Source of the DNA: Episyrphus balteatus
Lineage: Eukaryota; Arthropoda; Insecta; Diptera; Syrphidae
Direction of reading: 5' to 3'
Length of the DNA stretch: 64,000 nucleotides
Assembly: GCF_945859705.1 (NCBI RefSeq)
Contig: NC_079134.1
Location: 155,841,718 to 155,905,717 of the forward strand
The notes under the pieces are model-generated. The model ran no database searches. It saw nothing but the letters and a program-made list of their open reading frames with translations, and was not told where the DNA came from. Positions 45,395 through 56,480 of this stretch are shown here, piece after piece. The translations under genes and the position numbers were made by a program. How positions within the stretch are numbered: position 1 is the first letter of the stretch; each line of letters begins with the position of its first letter.

Positions 45395-46440
45395 GTGGTA
45401 GAAGTGAAACCTTAAAAAATCATTTTTCTTGCAAAAATAAAAAAATAGAAAAAATCTACCTATTTTTATTCTATCACCTTCAAATCCATGTTTTTTATAT
45501 GACAACCTATATAAATCTTAAATCATCTGAAAGCTTATTGTCTAAGCTCAAAATATATATATCGATCAGTTCTATGAGACATCTACAAAAAGAGCTAGAA
45601 TTTTTTGAACTCGATCAATTTCCATCAAAAAAAGCAAAAAAACACGTATTTTTATCTTCTCACGCTATTAAATCCATTTTTTCCCGCACAACCTATACAA
45701 ATTTTTATACCATCTGAAAGCTTATTGTCTTAGCTCAAAATATATATATCGATCAGTTGTATGAGACATGTACAAAAAGAGCTAGAATTTTTTTTAACTC
45801 GATGAAATTTCATCTAAAAAGCAAAAAAACCATTATTTTTATGTTCTCATGCTTTAAATCAATTTTTTTGTTTGACAACCCATAAAAAATTTTATACCAT
45901 GTGAAAGCTTATTGTTTCACCTTGTATAATGATGCATAAATCTTATTTCAAAGATGTCTACAAGAGAAGTTAGAATTTTTTAAAGTCAACCATGTCGAAT
46001 TTCCAGAATGAGATTACGGTACTTCCTACACTGATAGCTGGTCATCGCCAACAGATCTCCACAGGTGTTTTGAGGTATTTTTAAATTTTTTTCAATTTAA
46101 GATTGTGTAACTTGTAGAGCACTTAACGTTATGTGTGATATATCAAATAAAAGGTTATGTTAGAAGAATGCGTATTAAAGTTAAATCAAATTTTTATGTG
46201 CACTAGATCAAAAGATATAACGTGTGTTGGAAAAGAACATCTTTTTACCGTTATCTCCGAATTTTGAATAGGAAATTAATTGAAATTTTGTACAATAATA
46301 TATTATTTAATTACCTATCTACAGTACAAATTTCATTCATCTATCTATTAAAACAAAAAAGTTATAACAAGTTGAAGTCGTGTCGCATTTTCGTTTCATT
46401 TTGTTTCAAATCACTACGATACTAAAGAAGTTTTCACTTC
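45395..46440 (+). repeat. family E: 187-bp module repeat, copy 2 (three modules)
   Basis: CATCTGAAAG / CATGTGAAAG occurs at 45,524, 45,711 and 45,898, exactly 187 bp apart. Modules share ATCGATCAGTT and AGAGCTAGAATTTTTT. The third is followed by a unique tail (AAAGTCAACCATGTCGAATT, then CACTACGATACTAAAGAAG). The head GAAGTGAAACC and this tail match the inverted copy at the window's right end. A 111-codon frame through the modules is an artefact of repeat periodicity. Confidence 0.8.
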
Positions 46441-47205
46441 AAAATAAATAAATACTGGAATTTTAAGAGTGAAAACTTAAAAAATTAAAGAAAATCGGCT
46501 CAGTCCTTTAGACATCATCTTGCCAAACTTTATCATTTAAAAAATAGTTTCATGTATGCAGAAAATTTTTTATTTGCAATAACATTTTGTTAATGCAAAA
46601 CATTTTTGATTGCAATAACAAGTTTTATTTAATAGATTTTTTATTTGCAACAATTTTTCTTCTTTTCATTAAAAAAATGATTTTTTACCACACTGATTTC
46701 ATAAAAAACATCATAAAATAATTTAAAATACGGAACTCCAATTTGATTTTGTTTTAGGTACAACTATTATTTTTTCGTTAAATATTTATTCTTTTCAAGC
46801 AAAATCTTTTTTTACCAAGAAACCCATACTAGACCCTTCCAAAATGTAAAAAAAAATTATTATATGAATAGCTTTTAGTTTAGAATATAATATTTCATTT
46901 TTAGCTAAATTCCTTTATTTTATATCCTACAAAATTTATTTTAAAAAAAATTCATAATCGAATGGATGTAAAAGCAATTAAGTTATCTTTTTGGTATGCA
47001 TTTCATGTTTCAAATTCTATAGAGGATAAAATCACTGCAAATTCCTCTAACAAAGTAACAAGTTGTGGATTATAATGAATCTGATGCAGATGCTTGGTTA
47101 AATAGATACTAAAAAAAAAACATGTTAGATATAAATTGTATAAAGTGATATTGAATTAACATATTTTCAAATACCTATTTTGTACAAAAAAGAAAAAAAA
47201 AAAAC
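46441..47205. other. AT-rich DNA downstream of TTC30
   Basis: No gene or bounded repeat is seen. It forms the 3' flank of the minus-strand TTC30 gene. Confidence 0.5.
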
Positions 47206-47211
47206 TTTATT
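47206..47211 (-). terminator. TTC30 poly(A) signal
   Basis: On the minus strand this reads AATAAA, about 40 bp after the stop codon at 47,250. The 3' UTR would be very short. It is the nearest canonical signal. Confidence 0.6.
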
Positions 47212-47249
47212 TTTTGTTGCCCACTTTTAAACACACAATAATATCCAAT

Positions 47250-49208
47250 TTACATTTCATATTCACTTAGTTTAATCAAAAGGACTCTCAATTTTCTCGC
47301 TTCAAGTCCAATAGTCAATGGTTTTTCAGGAATATCTGTTCCCACATAATTATTATTAGCTGGAGTCATAAGTCCATAAACTTCACAAGACTTTAAGAAA
47401 TTCAAAACCTCCTGAACAGCTGGATATTTCAAAATAATATTCTGCTTTGCCATCCCTGTAAGAAGCCCCAATATACACCTCTTAACATGCAACCAAGTAT
47501 CCGCATACAGCCTCGATCCAGAACCACCTTCTAAAGCATGAGCAATCCTTGAAAGTCCAAATTCATAATTCGATTTGGCACAATAAAGTGTACCAACTAC
47601 CAAATTAACAATACACAAATGATGATATTGTTTGCCAATACTCTCTTTCTGCTCCTCAGCTTTTTCGACTTTCTTCATCAATTCTTCAGCTTCTTCATTT
47701 TGAAAAGTCATAATATACGATGCACATAAATTAGCCAAAACAGCTGCTGAAACAGTCATAATATTGTCAGAATGCTGTCGAACTATTGGCTCGTAGAAAG
47801 CTGCTGCTTCTTTATACTTATCGCCTTGCATGAATAGAACATGGCCAGCATTTAGACGCCAAACTGGATTCTCCGAACAAAATTCAGCACTAGAACGGAA
47901 TTCACGTTCAGCTCCAAGGAAATCATCATCACGCCAAGATAACCAAGCTCGTGACATTACAACAGGGAGATAGTACTCCAAAGAGCTTTCATAGTCTTTT
48001 AAGGCCTGTCTCAGGGCATTTTGATCAGGAGTGGTTCGAACTTCTTGAACTTTAGCTGCAAGTCCTCGAAGTTTACTAGCTAAGCTTGAGGCTAGTGTTC
48101 CAAGTTTCTTTTCAGCTAATTCTGGGGAAGTTTGAGCAGTTATCAAGGCATCCAAAAGCTCATAAAGGTATTGGGATAAATATTTGTAAGTAAGGTCTGT
48201 ATGTTCAGCCAATATATCAGCTGCTGTATCGTACATTTCATGTTTGCAACACAGCAGAAGAATATTCGCAAAAGTTTCCTTGGGACATGCCGGAGGTCCG
48301 AGCTCAAGGAGAAAGGCAAGTTTCCTCAAGCCAGCTACCGGGCCACTTGGGTCTGTCAAAGCCATATTGTGCAAGGTCACCGGATCTAATTCACTCTCTA
48401 CCCTTGGAGGGAGGTCTAGGAGAGCCTCCCTAGCAGCTTCAATATTACCATCTTGATATTCAATAGCAGCTTTCAAATTGAGAGCCTGGGTTATTCCAGA
48501 CAAAGCCATAGTTATAGGGTTTCCCACACTACGAGCATTACCTTCGGCTTCCATTTGGGCGCCAATTCCTAATTCTGGATGGTTTCTAATACCTCTTTCG
48601 ATGATCTCAGCTGTATAATCCAAAGATTGAGCTTTTTCCTTCTTCCGAAAGTGACACAAAGCTAGATTGTATGCCACCAACGGATTATATCCTCCGATTT
48701 GAAGACCCGAAACAAATCTTTGTACAGCATTTTCATATTGATCAGCTTGATAGAGTAGACAGCCTTCGTCATTGAGTGTTTCAGCATTTCCACTCAAACG
48801 TTGATTGAGAATTCCCTGAGCTCCAGCGAAGTCTTCACTTGAGTACAAAATAGCACTTTGAAGTTGAAGAATTTGTTCCTTCAGTTCTTCATTGTCGATA
48901 ATTTGTTTGAGAACTTTCAAGGCTTCACCAAAAGTTCCAGCTTGATATAACGATTGAGCACAATAGAATTTGTATTTGGGTTCCTTTGGTACAAGGACAC
49001 AAAGTTGCTCGTAGCAAGTAGCAGCTTCTTCATATCGTTGGGAATGATAGTAGCAATAGCCAAGAGTTGATATTCCAGCTCTTGTTGTACCAGCTTCACC
49101 GAAATTATTAATACATTCGATAACATCATCGTAACGTTCGTCTTTGATTAAATTATAAATTGTCCTTGTGACATGTCCTTCTCGAAGAATTATTCCTTGA
49201 TGGAGCAT
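47250..49208 (-). CDS. Ttc30: tetratricopeptide repeat protein 30 (IFT70 / DYF-1 homologue)
   Basis: A single-exon gene for 652 residues, close to the about 655-665 of animal TTC30 proteins. TTC30/IFT70 is a core subunit of intraflagellar-transport complex B, needed for cilium assembly; in flies that means ciliated sensory neurons. The protein is built of TPR-type helix pairs, seen as GYCYYHSQRYEEAATCYEQL (about residues 50-69), AQSLYQAGTFGEALKVL (84-100), LLYQADQYENAVQRF and LNAGHVLFMQGDKYKEAAAF. The stretches NPITMALSGITQALNLKAAI and KQYHHLCIVNLVVGTLYCAK are strongly family-like. The start at 49,208 (MLHQGIILREGHV) is chosen because it matches how the Drosophila homologue begins. An in-frame ATG 30 bases upstream (49,238) would add ten hydrophobic residues. 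Opposite strand to the unidentified gene, and possibly nested in its intron. Confidence 0.96.
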   Translation of the reverse strand: MLHQGIILREGHVTRTIYNLIKDERYDDVIECINNFGEAGTTRAGISTLGYCYYHSQRYEEAATCYEQLCVLVPKEPKYKFYCAQSLYQAGTFGEALKVLKQIIDNEELKEQILQLQSAILYSSEDFAGAQGILNQRLSGNAETLNDEGCLLYQADQYENAVQRFVSGLQIGGYNPLVAYNLALCHFRKKEKAQSLDYTAEIIERGIRNHPELGIGAQMEAEGNARSVGNPITMALSGITQALNLKAAIEYQDGNIEAAREALLDLPPRVESELDPVTLHNMALTDPSGPVAGLRKLAFLLELGPPACPKETFANILLLCCKHEMYDTAADILAEHTDLTYKYLSQYLYELLDALITAQTSPELAEKKLGTLASSLASKLRGLAAKVQEVRTTPDQNALRQALKDYESSLEYYLPVVMSRAWLSWRDDDFLGAEREFRSSAEFCSENPVWRLNAGHVLFMQGDKYKEAAAFYEPIVRQHSDNIMTVSAAVLANLCASYIMTFQNEEAEELMKKVEKAEEQKESIGKQYHHLCIVNLVVGTLYCAKSNYEFGLSRIAHALEGGSGSRLYADTWLHVKRCILGLLTGMAKQNIILKYPAVQEVLNFLKSCEVYGLMTPANNNYVGTDIPEKPLTIGLEARKLRVLLIKLSEYEM

Positions 49209-50060
49209 TTTAGAAAAAATACACAACACAATTAACATTACATTAAAACTTTTGGAATAAAAATAATTTTTTTTTATTCAAGTTGATGAGGATTTGTTTG
49301 TTTGTTTGGGTAGTGTCAGTTGTCAAGGATACCAAAAAAGGTCCTGCGCAAATGGTATAATACAACAGTATCAAAAGGGAGATAATTATAATGGTTCAAA
49401 ATGTACTGTTTGAGTATCAATTAGCTGAAATATGAAGACTTTATAGACAACTAGCTACCCCCTTTCAAATCCCCTTATGTATTTTTCAACATCAATTTGT
49501 TTGGATGTTGAATTAGTTTTTTTCTTCCACTTGACCGTAATTTTTTTTTTTAATTTTTTTTCTTTGTTGAAATAAAAAATTGAAATATCAACGAGGAGTG
49601 ATATTTTTTTTTTTGGAAAATTGACAAAGTTCACAAAAATGTCTATATTTTCCTTTTTTTTTTTAATTTACATATTTGGAAAAATGTCAAAAATCAATTG
49701 AGAGAAAGTGATGGTCTAGCAAACAAAATACCATGACGTCCAATTGTGTTTTAGATAAACATTTGCCTCCATGAGTGTTGTTTTTTTTTTTCTGTTTGTT
49801 TTTCTTTCAATATTGATTGGATGTTGACTTTTTGGCACAAAGTTGGCAGTTTTTGGTGGAATGGGAAGGAGATGATTTTTTTAGGAATTGGATATTAGGA
49901 AGTCTCATTGAGAAAAAAAAAGGAAATAATTTTTGTAATCAATAAAAATAGTGTGCCAGGAGCTTAGTACACGTTTAGATTTTAAAATGAAAAGTCTGTT
50001 GAATTGCTTGAAGGATTTTTATTTGTTTTGATTTATTTAAAAAGAAAAAGGGAATACTGT
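49209..50060. other. TTC30 upstream flank, no other gene
   Basis: The TTC30 promoter should lie in the first few hundred bases, but no firm core motif or X-box-like palindrome is recognised by eye. The rest is T- and A-rich unique sequence. Confidence 0.4.
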
Positions 50061-50061
50061 G

Positions 50062-50255
50062 TTAATTCAAACAATTTTAATGTAAAATGAGTGCATTAAA
50101 TATTTTTGTTTTCTAATATTCGTCGAATTTTTTACAACTTTGACTATTTGGCATAACATTAGCTTTAATATCAAATAGTCAAAATTTTAAGAAATTCGAC
50201 GAATATTATTAAACAAATATATTTAATGCAAACATTTTACATTAAATTGTTTTTA
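50062..50255. mobile_element. palindromic MITE (~190 bp)
   Basis: Left and right halves are reverse complements over about 75 bp each, with few mismatches. Paired blocks are AATTTAATGTAAAATG, TGCATTAAATAT, AATATTCGTCGAATTT and TTGACTATTTG. The centre is near 50,155. It lies directly before a family A element. No coding sequence. Confidence 0.8.
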
Positions 50256-50266
50256 ATGCAGAAGAA

Positions 50267-51230
50267 TTTTTAATTGCGATATAGGTACTATAGGGCAAGT
50301 TTAGGATTCGTAAAAAAAATCGAACTCGAGATAACAATTTTACATGACATTACGATGATGGAGAATGCCAAAAAAGTGGGTCTGGCAATTCTGTATGTCT
50401 GTCTGTCTGTCTGTGTGTACCTCGAGCTACCGCCTAAACTAATTAAGCGATTTTCTTCAAACTTGGTAGTTAACAGTTTTGGGTGATTCCCTAGAGGACA
50501 AATTGAAATATTTTTTTAGCACCAAAACAAACGGTACCTGTCATACAACGGAAATAGAAAAGTTAACTTTTTTCAAAATAAAAAATTTTGTGTGTAATAA
50601 AGAACATAAAAGCTTCCTTTAGAAATAAAAAAAAATATTTTTTGTACCATTATTAACGGTACCTGCCATAGAACGGTTTTTTTGATTTATGAATTTCTCG
50701 TAAACAACAAAACAGATTTCGAACAAAATTTTTATACAGAAACGTTTAAACCATCATTATTTAAAAAAAAAATTGAATTTTTCACAAAACACATTTTTGG
50801 ATTTTTAAAAAATATTTCAAATTTTTTTTTGAAAAATCAATTTTTCGGAAACGGGTTGGTGAAAAATTTTGAAACTCCATTTTTATGTGTAAATAAATTA
50901 TTTCTTCAAAAAGGCATACCAACTTTTTTTTGAAAAATTTTGTATAGGTATATAAGAAATTATTTTTTAAAAAAAAACGGCTCCAACGATTTTCGAAATT
51001 TTTTTTATTTAAATATTTTTTTATACAGGTAATAAAATGGCATTCTTAGTTTTTTGTAAGAGATCATTTAAAGCGGTATTTAATTATTTTTTTTTTTTGC
51101 ACCACATATGAAATTCCGTGCAAATATCAAATTTTAAATTTTCCCTTATTTTGTTCAACGAAAAGCTTTAACATTAGAGTAACTTTTACCATAAGAGCAA
51201 GTACGTGCGACCCCAGTCGTGCAATTTGTT
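50267..51230 (+). mobile_element. family A element, copy 2
   Basis: Has the full 5' end (TTGCGATATAGGTACTATAG, then GGGCAAGTTT), the block GACATTACGATGATGGAGAA, a (CTGT) run, and the 3' hairpin end GTGCGACCCCAGTCGTGCA. The 5' ACTTGC-like and 3' GCAAGT motifs form a short inverted pair. It is non-coding. Confidence 0.72.
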
Positions 51231-52390
51231 TTTTATGTTCAAGCATCGTAAAACGCTAAATCTTTATTTTTTGACATCCTCCCACTTCTCTAATTTGTAT
51301 TTAATTAATTTTAGAAATCGCATCACTCAACAAAATACCAAACCAATAAGTTGATTAATGACGCATGACGATTGTGTTCATTTTTGGGGGTGGACTGACA
51401 TATAGACAAAAAAAATAATTTATTTAAGCAATTTTCTTTTGAATTATCTGTTTATTTTTTTTTTTTGAAAATTATTGATCTCCATTTAAATTAGATTTTT
51501 ATAATTCCTAAATTAAACTATTTTATGATTACTCACCTAAAGGTAATTTTCATAATATTAAACCTATGACACTTACTGGATGATGACTAAATCAGAAGGT
51601 GTGTCTTTTCCACATAATGGGTGCGCGAGTACTCAAATAATTAAATAATGTGTTTCAATTATTGTTCTGATTTAAATATATTTTAAAAGAAAAATGATTT
51701 CATAATTATATTAATCAATTAGATATAACCTCATTCTCAAGAGGTGCGTTATTTTTGTGAATTTAGATCAATAACATTAATTTAAATCGGAAAATATAAA
51801 TGGAAAAATATATTTTCTAATTTATTTCTTGAAGAATTTAATTGATGGGGGAAGAAATTTGAGATAAAAAATCTTACGGTTTGATGTTTTTAATTAATTG
51901 CGTAGAGTGGGATTTGCAATCTAATTAATTGTGAATCATAATAAAATTACCTTTGAAAACCTTTAAAAAAAAATTAAATAGAAATGTCCTATGTCCTTCT
52001 TTTTTTAAACCGAAAACGATATTTTGGTTAATGAAAGCAAGGATCCAACAATTAAGACCTAAAAAAATTATAAGTTACATTTTGCCTAGTTTCGAACTCT
52101 TCCGAATAGAAACTTTTCAAATCTAAACAAATTAATATGATAATCCTTCTACTTTATTATTGACCTAGTTAAGTCAACACTCAACATACTTTTAAGTTAT
52201 TTATAAAAATGATTATTTTTAACTCTCAACTCCATCAACAGGTTGCATAGCAAAATGCCTCCCAGCATGTGCCGTCTGTATCATTAGATCAGTAATTCAC
52301 ATTGTACTTGATCGTTTTGGTTTTATTATTTATTTATCGTCTTAAAAAAATACTTTCCCAACATAACTTTAAACTTAAAAGCCATAATTT
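51231..52390. other. AT-rich DNA, nothing supported
   Basis: No exon, RNA gene or bounded repeat is recognised. Confidence 0.45.
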
Positions 52391-52960
52391 ATAACCAATT
52401 TGTAGTACAAGTCACTGCTAGCTGCTGCTGCGCGTTGTACCAATAATTGAAATGCACACACGACTGCAACCAACCAACCAACGGCAACACAACGATACAA
52501 ATAAATCCATTCTACTAATCGCTTATTTCCACATAAGGTGGCAAGAATACTCTCATATATGGTCGGTTAAAAATTTATATTATGCCCCAAACGCCAAACG
52601 TGATATCAATTGATCGTCGTTTGTGTTATTGTACGAACATAATGCATTGATGTTCAGTGTTTACCTATGATGCAGGAGGAGGAGCAGGCACATGTTGTCT
52701 ATAGCTGCTCCGACTCGGCTGCTGTTGAACACGTTCTACATCAAAGATGCCGCAAAAAAAAATTGGTTAAAACCACTGCTAACGCAGCCAACAAACAGAA
52801 GAACACATCGCAATTGTTTAAAGTTAACGAGAATTTTATAGTGTGTTCGGTTTATTGAAAGATTTTTTCTTTGAAAGATGAAGAGAAACTTGAAATAACC
52901 TCTGACATTGATCAGCTGATGATGAAGCAATGGCTATAATTATGGACACATGTGGGATGT
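52391..52960 (+). other. less AT-rich island with a 63-codon ATG frame
   Basis: A stretch with GCTAGCTGCTGCTGCGCG near 52,418 and CA-rich sequence. An ATG at 52,667 opens 63 codons (MMQEEEQAHVVYSCSD...) ending in TGA at 52,858. No family is recognised, and it does not enter in the phase needed by the unidentified gene. It could be a small protein, a leader exon or a regulatory island. Confidence 0.2.
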
Positions 52961-54151
52961 GCCCTAACCAGGGTTGCCACATGTTTTCTTTTCAAAGAAA
53001 AAATACTAAAAAATAAGAAAATAATTATAACAAAACGCTTTTAAATTTTAACTGACGCTTTTTTTATGTTGTAAAAGCCTGATAAACATTTAAAATGGCT
53101 TTATGAAATTGGCCATAAGTGATGTATAGATAAAAAGTATTCAGAATGATGTTACTTACAAGTTTGTTAACATTAATTTCACACTTTTTCAAATTAAATT
53201 AGTTTTGTGTGCAAACGAAACTCTCCTTTTTGAAAAACAAATTCACCTTCTGAAAATCAAAAACTTCACTTATCATTTAATTGATTTAATTTATGTATAG
53301 ATTCTCATTGTAAAATATAGAAACTTTTTTTAAACGTGAAGTCCTAAATCTTTGGGATCGAACAATATTTGTAAAACTCAAGTTATAAGCTTTTCAAGGA
53401 ATTTGTAGTTCAAATAAATAATCAGGTGTGAAAATGCAAAAGTCTTCATCAGGATCACCAGGAGATTCAGAAATCTGAATTCAATTCCTACACTTGAAAA
53501 GTGAGTTGATGTGAATTAAAGGCTTATTATTTGATCATTTTATTTTTGAAAATTTTTTGTAAATAAAATTTCCAACTTAACCTCTATATCAGATAACTTG
53601 TTCATTCAGCTTAAATTATTTGCTTTTCTCTTAAAGTTACATATATGAGCTTATTTGAAAAAGCAATACATAATTAAAAACAAAAATTTGGATTTTTTAT
53701 ATCACTACAAAAAATTTGAATAAAAGACGGATATAGAAGGAATTTCTTGTTTCTTGGAGTATTTAATGACTCCAAAAAAAGGATTTTTTTTTAATTTTTG
53801 AAAAAAATTTGTTTTGGATTTTCTTTTTTTTTTAATTTTTTCTCGTAGGGACCTCATTTTTGTGGGAAATTTATTCAAGGTTTCAAAAACTTCTTCAATT
53901 TTCTTGTGCAATCGGCGGTTGCTGAGATATTTATGGTGAAATGCAAAAAGACCCATTCAAAGATTGATTGAAGTGGTCGTATCGAACTTAAAAAAAGCAA
54001 ATAATTTAGCTGAATGTTATCTGGTCCATTTAATAGTTTAGTTCGAAAATTTTGTTTCCAAGTTCGAAGACCAAAAAAAAAATAGAAATACAGAGATATT
54101 TCAAAAAAAAAAAAAAAATAATTGTTCGATATCACAGCACAGGCCCACAAA
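52961..54151. other. AT-rich DNA, nothing supported
   Basis: Long T- and A-runs at 53,780-53,840 and 54,075-54,120. No gene is seen. Confidence 0.45.
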
Positions 54152-55162
54152 AAATAAAATGCACGACTGAGTCGCACGAACTTGCTCTTAGAGTTGAAGT
54201 TGCTTAAATTTTTAAGACTTTTTATATAGAATTTTGGAAAATGTATGTAGGTACCTACTGTATGGGTGCAAAAAAAATTAAATACAAAAAAAAAAAAATA
54301 CGCTTTTTAAAAAAATAAAATAAAATCTGAAATCGAATTGCCCCCCAAAACAAGTATGCAGTATTGATTGATATATTTAGATGCATTTTTAGAAAAAAAA
54401 ATTTCAAAATCGTTTGAGCCGATTTAAAAAAAACTAATTTCTTATAAATATTTTTTTGGAAAAAAAGTTTTAAAATAAAATTGGTATGCCATTTTGTAGA
54501 AATTACTAATCAACATCTTAAAACAAAATTTCAACAATATTCAATGTACCGTTTTCGAAAATTTGATTTTTCAAAAAAAAAATTTCAAAATTTTTTTTAA
54601 AAATCCAAAAATCATTTTTTTGAACATTTTATGTTTGGCTTATATTTAAATTATATAAATGCTTTTTCACAAAAAGTTTCGTTGAAATCGAATAAGCAGT
54701 TTCGGAGATAATCGGATTTGAAAAAAAAAACAGTTCTATGGCAGGTACCGTTAATAATGATATTCAAACCAATTTTTTTTTCATGAGAAGATACTTCTTG
54801 TCTTTAAACTAACATTTAAATTTTTTAAACAAAGTCGTTAGAGCCGTTTTTGAGCAATTTCAAATTTACTAAAATCGGTATACGGCAAGTACCGTTATTT
54901 TTGATCCAAAAAAAATTAATTCCAAAAACCCCTCTTGTGAGTCGCCAAATAACGCTACATACATACATACAATTTGAGGTCAATCGGTCCATCCGTTTAG
55001 GCTGTAGCTCCTTATACAGACAGACTGACAGACAGACGGACTTCCGGGGCCCACTTTTTTGGCATTCTCTACCATCGTAATGTCTTGGAAAAATGTTATC
55101 TCAACTTTTTTTTTTGTACGAATGCATAACTTGATATATAGTACCTGTATCGCAAGTAAAAA
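54152..55162 (-). mobile_element. family A element, copy 3 (full length)
   Basis: In reverse orientation it starts AAAATGCACGACTGAGTCGC and ends ACCTGTATCGCAAGTAAAAA, with the (CAGA) run at 55,017-55,040 and the block CTACCATCGTAATG in between. It is the most complete copy and matches copy 1 closely along most of its length. Confidence 0.75.
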
Positions 55163-55860
55163 GAGGTAGTACCTACCTACTTTTGACCATAGATACCTTA
55201 TTACTCTGTTATCCTTATAAACTTTGACGGGCTTAATCCGAAATCAGCTTTGAACAAAATCTTCAAAATTTTAAATAGATTGCAAAAACCGTAAAAATCG
55301 CTTTAAAAATCAACGGTTTTTTGCAATTTACTAAAAATTTTGGCTACTAGCTAGTACCTATGGACATTTTTTTGTGGGCCATTTTCCATTTTCATCTCAA
55401 TGTCTAAGAACTAGAAATAGAAGGTTCGAGCTTTAAAAATTTTTTTTTTTTAATACGCTTTTATTAGCTTCACTTGTAACTAAATTTTGGCCCACTTCCA
55501 CTTATCGTAACGAACTGAAACTTTGAACATTATATGTAGTTCAGATGACAACACAATATTTTGGTGGTCCGGAACTTGGGGAGGGGCGTTTGGGGTCGAA
55601 ACATCCCAAATCAATTTTAGCTTACTTCCAATTATAATTATCTTTGATAAGACTAAAAAGTAAAAAATAAAATATATAGTTTAAAAAAAAACTAAAAATA
55701 CGCGTTTATCACTCAGTAAAAACTATAAATTAATTTAATTGACTGATTAAATATGGTTAGATCAAAAAGCGTAGAGCGCATTTTTGTTGTGTATGAACAT
55801 GTTTTAGCTCCAACATTGTTCCCCAAGTAAAATTATAAAAATGAAAACATAAAAAAATTT
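55163..55860. other. AT-rich DNA with a 14-bp hairpin
   Basis: Arms ATTGCAAAAACCGT (55,279-55,292) and ACGGTTTTTTGCAAT (55,313-55,327) pair around a 20-nt loop. The rest shows no clear feature. Confidence 0.5.
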
Positions 55861-56480
55861 CTTGATTCAGGCAACACATTCTGCAATAAACCACAGAGTG
55901 TGCCAAATAGTTTCCGAGATCCCTTATTTTCGGAAACCCCCATTACCCACAGCTTATCGTTGCTAATAGTGACGAACGACATGATTGCACACACAAAAGC
56001 AGGGTCAAATATTACGTCAAGCAGGACATCATAGGTTAGATATATATCGTATATTTGGTTTGTTTAAGCGGTCCCCGATACGGTTTAAGTAGCATCTAGG
56101 GATTTTGAGGGTATCTAGATATAAGGTGGTGGTTGGCATTACCACACCCATATTACAACCTCAATAATAATAAACATTCGAGAGTCCATCGCATAGAGAG
56201 AAAGATAGACACTATACTTCTCGGGAAGCAATGACGACAATGACATATATAAACAAGTTGAATGATAGTGAGTTAACTATAACTAGCATCAGAAACACAC
56301 TATATTGAGAGATAGGTTTTCATGTGATGCCGTGTCCAAATGTAAGGCACACAAAACATCACAACAACTACTAATTGCAACCGATATGACAAAACCGGAA
56401 ACATCAGTAATTCAAATCAGTCATGCGTTGAAATCACCGGAGTAGTATAATTGGAAACACTATAGGTATAGGTTTTTTGG
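55861..56480. other. less AT-rich unique island
   Basis: Mixed-composition sequence without repeats or convincing frames on either strand. It could be a conserved non-coding or regulatory element of the neighbouring gene. No direct evidence. Confidence 0.3.

Noticed and set aside
45382..45717. 111-codon frame
   Set aside because: It runs through the 187-bp tandem modules. Composition and period explain it.
49209..49238. Ten extra N-terminal residues for TTC30 from the upstream ATG
   Set aside because: The Drosophila homologue begins at MLHQGIILREG. The extra residues are hydrophobic and unlike the family.
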